Source: Berkiella sp964606325
Lineage (GTDB): Bacteria; Pseudomonadota; Gammaproteobacteria; Berkiellales; Berkiellaceae
Assembly (NCBI GenBank): GCA_964606325.1
Contig: CAZSGE010000004.1
Span: 62,001-126,000, forward strand
Reading direction: 5' to 3'
DNA length: 64,000 nucleotides
The number at the start of each line of letters is the position of its first letter. Position 1 is the stretch's first letter. Positions 1 to 6,696 of this stretch are shown piece after piece. Position numbers and translations under genes: made by a program. Under the pieces are notes generated by a model that did no database searches, had not been told where the DNA came from, and saw only the letters and a program-made list of their open reading frames with translations.

Positions 1-189
1 TCAGTCAGCACCACCTGTTGCTAATGTTTTTCCGCCACCTGTTGCTAATGTTTTTCCGCCACCTGTTGCTAATGTTTTTCCACCACCTGTTGCTAATGTT
101 TTTCCACCACCGGCACCTTTTGTGCCTTTTGGGCCATCATTGTTGGCACGCCTTACCTCATTTTCGATGCATCCAAAATCAACCGGCAT
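1..189 (-). CDS. Small protein with GGGKTLAT octapeptide repeats
   Basis: This 62-residue reading frame has a non-repetitive N-terminal part of about 26 residues (MPVDFGCIENEVRR...). Four tandem copies of the octapeptide GGGKTLAT follow, then GGAD and a stop at the window edge. The repeat is encoded by an almost perfect 24-bp DNA repeat. No domain is recognised. A short leader followed by repeated Gly-rich units resembles multi-core RiPP precursors, but no modification enzyme is visible nearby, so that is speculation. No Shine-Dalgarno sequence precedes the ATG, and its 5' end overlaps the divergent membrane-protein frame. It may be a chance frame through a minisatellite. Confidence 0.35.
   Translation of the reverse strand: MPVDFGCIENEVRRANNDGPKGTKGAGGGKTLATGGGKTLATGGGKTLATGGGKTLATGGAD
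11..106. repeat. 24-bp tandem repeat, four copies
   Basis: Four head-to-tail 24-bp units (ccacctgttgctaatg + tttttccg/a) run at 11-34, 35-58, 59-82 and 83-106. They differ only in the last base (g in the first two copies, a in the last two). The period is a multiple of three, so copy-number change would keep the minus-strand frame, adding or removing one octapeptide. Confidence 0.95.
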
Positions 190-529
190 AGTGATTGGAT
201 TAACGGTCGCAGCGATGACTTTGTCTCACTCTTGGATGTTTATTCTGGGGGCATCTATTTTGTCAGGTATTACGGCGAGTACTTTTTTATACTTACGAAA
301 TGAGTATTATCAAAACAAGCTTGTGCGATTACCACGGGTTGCAGCCATACCCAATGCGAACGAACGCCGTGCCTTTTTAGAAGGCGAAAAAGCAGCCAAT
401 AGCGTAAGTCATTATCTGCTTTCCTATGTAAGGCCTCTTTGTTGGGTTAAAGCCAGCGCATTTGGTGCCGGGATGCAAGATGAATTAAAATATCAAAATA
501 ACCCTTTTTATATGAAAAAACCAAGATAA
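122..529 (+). CDS. Small membrane protein, unknown function
   Basis: The frame encodes up to 135 residues. It opens with GTG at 122, and an ATG at 167 (MHPKSTG...) is an alternative that reduces the overlap with the divergent repeat ORF. Neither has a convincing ribosome-binding site. Residues about 22-58 form two adjacent hydrophobic segments (GIVIGLTVAAMTL and MFILGASILSGITASTFLYL), followed by a charged tail ending in MKKPR. That suggests a membrane hairpin with a cytoplasmic C-terminus. No family is recognised. A hairpin terminator at 538-562 follows directly, supporting a real transcript on this strand. Confidence 0.55.
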   Translation: MPFGPSLLARLTSFSMHPKSTGIVIGLTVAAMTLSHSWMFILGASILSGITASTFLYLRNEYYQNKLVRLPRVAAIPNANERRAFLEGEKAANSVSHYLLSYVRPLCWVKASAFGAGMQDELKYQNNPFYMKKPR

Positions 530-537
530 AATAAACG

Positions 538-562
538 CTAAGGGCAGCCATGCTGCTCTTAG
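538..562 (+). terminator. Hairpin terminator after membrane protein gene
   Basis: An 11-bp stem (ctaagggcagc / gctgctcttag, one G-U pair) with a 3-base loop lies 9 bases after the stop codon at 529. A short T-containing stretch follows. It is convergent with the acid phosphatase gene and could serve both strands. Confidence 0.6.
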
Positions 563-583
563 TACTTTATTGCATCATATCCT

Positions 584-1642
584 CTATGACACCAGTGTCT
601 TCAATTGTTTAACTTCACATTCAGATCCACCACAAGCAGGCACCGTTAAAGTTTTATCATTGTAGGTGATAACCACATAAGGTTTCTTATCTGCTTGCTG
701 ATACACAGAAAAATTAACCTGTGAAGCATAAGGCGGCGGCTCATCTAATGCCACACCTAACGCACTCAATAGAGCTAACAAGCTGCTATCATGGCCTGAA
801 AGTAAAACAAATTTTAATTCGTTGTTAGTGGTTGATGCTTTATCTAAATGATCAACAATATATTCCAGCAATGGTGCACCGACAGCACCAGCAACAGGCT
901 CAGGCTTAAACATAAAGCAAAATGCCCATTTACCGGCATCCTTAATTTGTTCAATATCCTTGGAGGTTAAAGTGCTTGGCACAGGGACATGATTGCTCTG
1001 ATATACAAAAATTGTATTGCCCAACGAAATGAGCTGATAGAGATCGTTGATCACAAGCCCTGTCGCTTTGCTCCAGCGAGGATAGTTATGTTTGAGTGCA
1101 TTATTTTTAGCAATCCAAGCACTGTGAGTTTTAACATGCTTGTGTAGTTGTTCTTGAAATTTGCTTTGATGCGTATCAACCAATAAGACATCTTTGTCAG
1201 ATAACGCTTGCGTATGTATGGGGATTGGCTGAAAAGCGCCAGGCAAAGCCTCAATTGCCTGATTTTTAACTTTAGGACCACTCCCCAGAGGATAAAGTCC
1301 ATAGAGCAGCGATTGTGCGCTCATTAGCGTTCTATCAGTGTCGGTTGAGCGTACATACACAGATTTGGGATGATAAACTTCACCCAGTAATTTTAATTCT
1401 TCAATGTATCTTTTTCTTAACTTTGAGCCTAATTCAAAATGCTGCTGCATCCCTTTAGCGGTGAGCTGACCTCGTCCCTCTTTCCACTTGTAAGGAAGGC
1501 TAGGAATGTCATGTATTGCGGTTCTATCGCCATGGCGTACAACATCGAGTGCAAAAATCAGTTTGGGTTCTTTGGCAAAAAGAGCAAAGGAATTAAATGT
1601 AAGAAGACTTAACAATAACAAAGCGTTTGTTTTAAAAAGCAT
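584..1642 (-). CDS. Secreted histidine acid phosphatase
   Basis: This 352-residue protein belongs to the histidine phosphatase superfamily, branch 2 (acid phosphatase/phytase type). It starts with a Sec signal peptide (hydrophobic LLLLSLLTFNSFALF at about 8-22, likely cleaved after FA-K). The catalytic RHG motif follows at R36-H37-G38-D-R40. The C-terminal half carries the HD motif in LLSGHDSSLLALLSALG, which supplies the proton donor. The enzyme would hydrolyse phosphomonoesters in the periplasm or outside the cell. Length and layout resemble secreted acid phosphatases of Legionella. The gene stands alone; a weak hairpin separates it from the oxidase gene upstream. The substrate is not predictable. 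Confidence 0.85.
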   Translation of the reverse strand: MLFKTNALLLLSLLTFNSFALFAKEPKLIFALDVVRHGDRTAIHDIPSLPYKWKEGRGQLTAKGMQQHFELGSKLRKRYIEELKLLGEVYHPKSVYVRSTDTDRTLMSAQSLLYGLYPLGSGPKVKNQAIEALPGAFQPIPIHTQALSDKDVLLVDTHQSKFQEQLHKHVKTHSAWIAKNNALKHNYPRWSKATGLVINDLYQLISLGNTIFVYQSNHVPVPSTLTSKDIEQIKDAGKWAFCFMFKPEPVAGAVGAPLLEYIVDHLDKASTTNNELKFVLLSGHDSSLLALLSALGVALDEPPPYASQVNFSVYQQADKKPYVVITYNDKTLTVPACGGSECEVKQLKTLVS

Positions 1643-1700
1643 GCTTTACCTGGCAAATGCAACTAACTGCCAAGCATGTTACTTTTTATCCCCTCGAGTG

Positions 1701-1715
1701 TAAAGCAGCGCTTTA
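1701..1715 (-). terminator. Short hairpin after the ThDP enzyme gene
   Basis: A perfect 6-bp stem (taaagc/gcttta) with a 3-base loop lies 11 bases beyond the minus-strand stop at 1726. There is no strong T-run, so it is a weak terminator candidate. Confidence 0.3.
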
Positions 1716-1725
1716 GCACTTATTT

Positions 1726-3450
1726 TTAGTGTCTTACACCAATATGGGTATGAATAAAGTTCATGATGCTTTTAAAAAAGCGCCATTCCTTAACCTGTGA
1801 CTGCGCAAACGAAAAGGCCATTTTAGGTGTTACTTTGGGTGGAATAAATAATTCCTGTGGATTCACCATCACATCAACGATGGCAGGTTTGCCACAGTTA
1901 AAAGCTTCTTTGAGCGCCGCATCTATTTGAGAATAGTCTTTTACGGTTACCCCAAAGGCGCCATGAGCAACGGCTAATTTAGCATAATCAGGATTTAAGA
2001 GATCCGTTCCAAAAGAAGGGTTACCCTCACCTGATTCTTCTAATTCAATGAATCGGTATCTTGAATTATTATAAATAATAAATACCACTGGGAGTCGATA
2101 TTTAACAAAGGTAATTAAATCGGCGATCAACATTTGAAAATCGCCATCTCCTACCGGCACAATCACTTGTCGATGCGGCATTGCCAATTTGCAACCCAAT
2201 GATGCCGCTAATGCCCAACCTAATGAGGCTAAATTCCATGTCCACAATAAACGTTGTTTGCCATTTAAATGTAAATAGTTATTGCAATAAACCGTGACAG
2301 ATCCTGTGCCTACGCAAAATATAGCGTCTTCATCAGCAAGTTCACCTATGCGTTCGGTCAAAGCTTGCGGATGAATATATTTTCCATCTTCACTTGGTTT
2401 AGCAAAATATTCTAGATGATTACCACTTTTAATTTTCAAGTTTTGTGCTTTTTTCAAAAAGCTCTCATCTGTTTTAGCACTTAATCGTGACATCAATGAT
2501 TGTAATGTTAATTTGCTATCCCCTAATAAAGCCTGTGACACCGGCATGTGTGCACCGATTTTGCTGATACAATTATCAATCTGAATAATATCAGCCTTGT
2601 TGGGATAATATTCTTTAAAAGCAAAACTTGAACCCACCACTATTAAGGTATCACATTCACTGGTTGCCCAATTGCCTGCATGACATCCCATAATCCCCAA
2701 ACCACCGACATAATTCGGATTTTTATTATCTAGAATATCTTTGGAACGAGTGGTATGCACTAAGGGGGCATTGAGCATTTGCGATATTGCGATCAATTCT
2801 TCAGTTGCACTAAAAGAGCCGCCACCATATAAAATGCAGACATTTCTTGATTTGTTAATAATGTTGGCAGCATTATCTAATTCAGCATCAGAAGGAATAA
2901 GTTTACTATTAAATTTTAAAATTTGATAACGCGGATCTAATTTTACCGCCGTTTGTCTCATGATATCGGACGGAATTGAAAGATGGGCAACACCACGGTG
3001 GTTTATCGCGGCTTGGCAAGCCAACATCAACAAGTGTGGGAAATTCTCGGCACCTCGCACTTCTTGATTAAAAATGGCCACATCATTAAACAAGCTTAAT
3101 TGATTGATCTCTTGTGGCATACCTGTGCCGATGACATCTGAACTGACCTGCCCGGTAATCGCTAATACAGGCACTTTGTCTAAAGCCGCATCATATAAAC
3201 CATTCAATAAATTAACGGCACCGGGCCCCTGGCAAGCAACGCAAACCCCAAGGTTGCCAGTGAGTTTCGCTTGAGCGCTAGCGGCAAATGCACCTGATGC
3301 CTCATGGCGCATAATAATAAACTGCATTTTATCCTGAACACGCAGTGATTCCATGAGCGAATCAATGGTGTCTCCTGGGATCCCAAAGATATGTTTGACA
3401 CCCGCTGCAGATAAAATCTCTACAATTTGATCACTGACGTTTTGGCTCAT
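1726..3450 (-). CDS. poxB: Thiamine-diphosphate enzyme, pyruvate oxidase (PoxB)-like
   Basis: At 574 residues it has the length of E. coli PoxB (572) and the three-domain layout of the acetolactate synthase/pyruvate oxidase family. The N-terminal Pyr domain has the catalytic Glu in MRHEASGAFAASA. A central FAD/nucleotide-fold domain follows, then a PP domain with the ThDP motif GDGDFQM ... NNS at about 432-460. The C-terminus (ELFIPPKVTPKMAFSF) aligns with the ELAIPPQ region of PoxB before its membrane-binding tail, and is followed by a Trp/Phe-containing segment that could bind lipid. PoxB oxidatively decarboxylates pyruvate to acetate and CO2, passing electrons to ubiquinone at the inner membrane. 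A soluble oxidase or another 2-oxoacid decarboxylase is possible. Divergent from the kinase-like gene. Confidence 0.7.
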   Translation of the reverse strand: MSQNVSDQIVEILSAAGVKHIFGIPGDTIDSLMESLRVQDKMQFIIMRHEASGAFAASAQAKLTGNLGVCVACQGPGAVNLLNGLYDAALDKVPVLAITGQVSSDVIGTGMPQEINQLSLFNDVAIFNQEVRGAENFPHLLMLACQAAINHRGVAHLSIPSDIMRQTAVKLDPRYQILKFNSKLIPSDAELDNAANIINKSRNVCILYGGGSFSATEELIAISQMLNAPLVHTTRSKDILDNKNPNYVGGLGIMGCHAGNWATSECDTLIVVGSSFAFKEYYPNKADIIQIDNCISKIGAHMPVSQALLGDSKLTLQSLMSRLSAKTDESFLKKAQNLKIKSGNHLEYFAKPSEDGKYIHPQALTERIGELADEDAIFCVGTGSVTVYCNNYLHLNGKQRLLWTWNLASLGWALAASLGCKLAMPHRQVIVPVGDGDFQMLIADLITFVKYRLPVVFIIYNNSRYRFIELEESGEGNPSFGTDLLNPDYAKLAVAHGAFGVTVKDYSQIDAALKEAFNCGKPAIVDVMVNPQELFIPPKVTPKMAFSFAQSQVKEWRFFKSIMNFIHTHIGVRH

Positions 3451-3647
3451 AAATAATCCAGGGGTTGAAAAGTTTTAGACACATTTAATCGGCAAAAACA
3501 GGCGATGGGTTTAGCGCAAACCTGACAAAACATACAACTAGTTTTCCAACTTTATATTTTTGTTGTTTCTCATCATATGCTTGCCTAATTTTAAGATTTT
3601 TTTTAGAATTCCAACACACATTGTAAAGCAGTTAAAAGGCAATAAAC

Positions 3648-4658
3648 GTGTCCACCAAAGGCCCCTCTTCTCCTGGTAAAAATAACCTTATCCTTGCCGC
3701 TCAAAAATTACCCCAGCTAGAACAAAAAAAGCGTGAGATCATTTCATTTGGCGCTCAAAGTTTAATCATTTCAGATGGCCACAGGCATGTTTTGCTTGTA
3801 ACACGTTATACGGTAGCTAAAAAAATTGAACTGCTAAAAAGCAAAATAGACCCACAAAAAAACTCACTTATTGAAATTCCCGAGCTTGTTGGCACCGATA
3901 GCAATATTCTTTTGTTGCTTGCCTCAAATCCCAATCCAAGCAAAAGAGAATTAAATGCGATTAAAAAATCACTGGGATTGCCCTCACCTGAACTGCTCAC
4001 CCAAAATATTGTTTATCGATTACCAAGACATGATGGCAACCTAGAAATGCTTAACAAAATTCGTTTCAAAGATGATTCGATTATCAAGCTAGAAGAAACC
4101 CTATATAGCACTATTGATGAGTTACATGATGCTGGTCTTACTCATGGTGATATAAGCAAAAGAAATATTTTGGTTTCTGGCGAATACCCAGATCTTACTT
4201 TCAGATTGTGTGATTGGGGCTCTATTGAGAAAATTTCTGACGCTACTCAAGACAAGGATTTCAGACACATTGCTCGGGTTATAGGACAAGTCAAAGAAAT
4301 GTTGGCAAAAAAGGAACGATTTAAGGAAAAAACTCAAAGCAGTAAATTATTATCCGATATTTTTTCAGACAAGGCAGCAAAAATGGGATTAAGCCCATCC
4401 AAACCTGTGGATCCGACACTTACAAAAGAAAACCCTCCAACACCATCGCAAAAGACAAAACTCAATTTACTAGGTAAATTACTGGCTAGTGATTCAACAC
4501 AAGAACAGCCAGAGACTGCCAACAAGAATGAAGAAACAAGATCACAGCAACTTTTGCTGAATCAATTTAACTCAATATCCCCATCCAAAATTAGCCTAAG
4601 GCTCGTTAAAAAAGAAACCTCCGGTGAGCAAAAAAATAAAAATGTTCCCTTTCTTTAA
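3648..4658 (+). CDS. Eukaryotic-like protein kinase with S-P-x-K tail, candidate effector
   Basis: This 336-residue protein starts at GTG 3648, with AAAAGG 8 bases upstream. It begins MSTKGPSSPGK, sharing the M-S-x-x-G-P start seen in three other orphan genes here. A kinase C-lobe is clear: catalytic loop H166-G-D168-I-S-K171-R-N173 and metal-binding D189-W-G (DFG equivalent), with helix-like ELHDAGLTHGD before it. The N-lobe is divergent; the glycine loop and VAIK lysine cannot be assigned. Residues 230-336 are polar and low in complexity, with S-P-x-K sites (two SPSK, plus SPGK at the N-terminus) and TPSQK. It looks like a secreted kinase acting on host proteins, but no secretion signal is provable. 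It could instead act on a small molecule. Confidence 0.7.
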   Translation: MSTKGPSSPGKNNLILAAQKLPQLEQKKREIISFGAQSLIISDGHRHVLLVTRYTVAKKIELLKSKIDPQKNSLIEIPELVGTDSNILLLLASNPNPSKRELNAIKKSLGLPSPELLTQNIVYRLPRHDGNLEMLNKIRFKDDSIIKLEETLYSTIDELHDAGLTHGDISKRNILVSGEYPDLTFRLCDWGSIEKISDATQDKDFRHIARVIGQVKEMLAKKERFKEKTQSSKLLSDIFSDKAAKMGLSPSKPVDPTLTKENPPTPSQKTKLNLLGKLLASDSTQEQPETANKNEETRSQQLLLNQFNSISPSKISLRLVKKETSGEQKNKNVPFL

Positions 4659-4662
4659 AAAC

Positions 4663-5271
4663 TCAATCCATCGGATCAAGGGCTTTATATTTTTTATCCA
4701 TTTCTGAGTAGGTGAATATTTGGCCCATTTTAATATCAAAAAACCACCGATGAACAAAGAGATCTTCTTTATGCACTCGTTCGTTTAGCCATGGGAATGA
4801 AAGACAATTATTATAGGATTGATTTAAAGCAAGTTTGGCATATTCATCACAATCATGATGCTTAGCGGCAGGTGAATTCACAATAGATACCCAATTGGTT
4901 ATAAAATCATTTTGAGCATTGGTGCTAAGTAGTGTTTGAATGCCGCCACACTGGCTATGCCCTAACAAAATAAGATGCTTTACTTTTAAAAAGCAAATAC
5001 CAAATTCTAAAGCAGCACTTGTACCATGATGGGCCTCATCTTTCTCAAAGGGAGGAACAATGTTACCGACATTGCGCACTACAAATAAATCACCCGGATC
5101 GCACTGTAAAATTAATGCCGGATCCACGCGTGAATCACAACACGCCACCACCATCACCTGTGGTTGTTGACCATAATGCGATAGAAACTGCATCACAGAT
5201 TTATCACCATGCGCATACTTGTCTCTAAAGCTTAAATAGCCTTCAAGCATTTTTTTAAAGCCGCTATCCAT
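4663..5271 (-). CDS. Beta-class carbonic anhydrase
   Basis: The 202-residue protein interconverts CO2 and bicarbonate in the cytoplasm. Zinc ligands and the catalytic dyad are present: C45-D46-S-R48 in the ACCDSRVDP block, and H105/C108 in LGHSQCGG. VVRNVGNIVPP between them is the family signature. The ATG at 5271 was chosen because AGGGG precedes it at good spacing; a TTG five codons upstream would include that site. Its stop lies 4 bases from the end of the convergent kinase gene, so no separate terminator fits between them. Confidence 0.9.
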   Translation of the reverse strand: MDSGFKKMLEGYLSFRDKYAHGDKSVMQFLSHYGQQPQVMVVACCDSRVDPALILQCDPGDLFVVRNVGNIVPPFEKDEAHHGTSAALEFGICFLKVKHLILLGHSQCGGIQTLLSTNAQNDFITNWVSIVNSPAAKHHDCDEYAKLALNQSYNNCLSFPWLNERVHKEDLFVHRWFFDIKMGQIFTYSEMDKKYKALDPMD

Positions 5272-5576
5272 TGGAACCCCTAACAATTTGCCCGTAACAA
5301 AGTAAACTGTTTACTCAAGGAATGCAATCACAACCAATCCATTTAACTAGCAAAATATAACAAAAAGCGGCGCCCTACTCGATTCGAGACATGCCCAAAA
5401 CTGACGCTAACGGCGTCAAAAAATGCCCTTCTCACAACGCACTGTGTAAATTGCCTTCTGCCTAAAGAATCAGTTCATCTATCGCTAAACAACAATAGTT
5501 GATTGCTCAAGACTTTTTCTATTTCAAAGTAATGTGCTACTTTTTTAACAAGGGGCAAAAGGATTTGGAGAAGAAA
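5272..5576. other. Intergenic region between carbonic anhydrase and lipoprotein genes
   Basis: This 305-bp gap separates divergent genes. It contains a perfect 6-bp inverted repeat (tgacgc/gcgtca, 5-base loop) at 5402-5418. Read on the minus strand, this stem is followed by GTTTT. I see no reading frame of quality, tRNA or recognisable riboswitch; it presumably holds both promoters. Confidence 0.5.
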
Positions 5577-5969
5577 GTGAACCATACTCTCAAAGCATTA
5601 AGCTTGTTAAGCCTATGTGGATTAGTGGGCTGTGGTAGCGTCTCCTTAAGTGATGCCCTAGCCACTAAGCAAGACTACAGTAAATACCGCTATATGGTTG
5701 ATAGAAATGGCTATCACTATTGGAGAGGCTCTGAGGCCCGTGATAGATTCCAACAACCCATGTATTACAACAATAGTGGTTACTTCAATAGCGTTAATCC
5801 CAAAGAAGGCCGGTATATTTACTCCCATGCTTATGAAAATTACAACAACGGGTATTACAAAGGTGGCTTCTACGGTAATGAATACTACCACGATGGCCAT
5901 TTTAATAATGGCTATTACAATCCAGGGAATTGCAAAGGCAAAGCGTGCCACGCAAAGTGGATGAAATAA
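5577..5969 (+). CDS. Tyr/Asn/Gly-rich lipoprotein
   Basis: The start is taken as GTG at 5577 because GGAG lies 6-9 bases upstream and the resulting protein opens with a lipoprotein signal (NHTLKALSLLSLCGLVGC, lipobox LVGC with Cys about residue 19). An upstream in-frame start at 5499 would bury that signal. The mature part, about 110 residues, is rich in Tyr, Asn, Gly and His, with many YY and NNGYY-type pairs, and ends CKGKACHAKWMK. It should be lipid-anchored in the envelope. No family is recognised; the composition resembles low-complexity surface proteins. A strong terminator follows at 6016-6052. Confidence 0.75.
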   Translation: MNHTLKALSLLSLCGLVGCGSVSLSDALATKQDYSKYRYMVDRNGYHYWRGSEARDRFQQPMYYNNSGYFNSVNPKEGRYIYSHAYENYNNGYYKGGFYGNEYYHDGHFNNGYYNPGNCKGKACHAKWMK

Positions 5970-6015
5970 ATAGCGTGTAGTTTCACATTCTTTTAAATGT
6001 GTTCTCCGGCAGTGT

Positions 6016-6052
6016 AAAAATAGCGCTTATGATAGGCATAGGCGCTATTTTT
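6016..6052 (+). terminator. Rho-independent terminator after lipoprotein gene
   Basis: An 11-bp perfect stem (aaaaatagcgc / gcgctattttt) with a 15-base loop is followed by a T-rich stretch, 46 bases after the stop at 5969. Confidence 0.8.
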
Positions 6053-6156
6053 CGTTTTATCGATTTAATCCACGCCATCATCTGGTTTTGATACATTCAT
6101 GTAGTTTTTATTGCTACCATCGCGCTAAATTTGAATATCATCCATAGTTGAGCGTC

Positions 6157-6696
6157 ATGAAAGCATCCATAACAGACAACTTAATAAATTTTTTAGTGAA
6201 TAAAAAATCTTTTGCCATCGGTTATCCTGGTGCAGCCGCCAAAATCGTTCATGCAACCGATTATTTACTCACATCTTGTCTTGGCTCCACCTTGAAGCTG
6301 ATTGCTATCATCGACTGCGATAGACATCCTAGTAAACGAGCAATTTTTTCAAAAGATGAGCTCAAGGATCTCAAAGTTATGTTAAAACAGTTTGCCTATG
6401 ATGCCTATTCAAAACGACTAGGGGTTAGCATTGAAATCTGGTATGTCGGCCAAAATGCCTCTCTTGTACTTCAAGAGCCAGCTGTGCAAATCAATATAAA
6501 GGAGTACAATTTCTGGGTAAGTTCTTGGGCTTTTGATGTTCAGTCCAAAAAAGTGACTTGTAACGGCTTATCTATTAGAAATTTTCTAAGGAAAAGGCTT
6601 TTGGCTAGTGTATTTAAAGATATCATTAGAAACCACAGTATCGCTATAAAGAATTTCCCAACGAACTCGTTTTCCTTGCATCCTGAGCTGGTGTAG
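6157..6696 (+). CDS. Hypothetical protein, unknown
   Basis: This 179-residue protein starts at ATG 6157 (MKASITDN); an in-frame TTG at 6148 is a weaker choice, and no strong Shine-Dalgarno is visible for either. It looks globular, with alternating hydrophobic stretches (LKLIAIIDCDRHP, SIEIWYV). No signal peptide, membrane segment or motif is recognised. Its 3' end overlaps the 3' end of the convergent coiled-coil gene by 53 bases, so the two transcripts are antisense to each other there. Confidence 0.55.
   Translation: MKASITDNLINFLVNKKSFAIGYPGAAAKIVHATDYLLTSCLGSTLKLIAIIDCDRHPSKRAIFSKDELKDLKVMLKQFAYDAYSKRLGVSIEIWYVGQNASLVLQEPAVQINIKEYNFWVSSWAFDVQSKKVTCNGLSIRNFLRKRLLASVFKDIIRNHSIAIKNFPTNSFSLHPELV

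Noticed and set aside
1..115. CRISPR-like array from the 24-bp repeats
   Set aside because: The units are contiguous with no spacers and lie in frame inside an ORF.
5340..5420. Possible tRNA (ctcgattcgag near GC-rich sequence)
   Set aside because: No cloverleaf with acceptor and T-arms can be drawn; only a short 6-bp hairpin is supported.
5658..5964. Long alternative frames on both strands across the Tyr/Asn-rich lipoprotein gene
   Set aside because: Their hydrophobic I/V/T composition follows from the codon bias of the low-complexity lipoprotein; the lipobox frame with a Shine-Dalgarno is clearly the real one.
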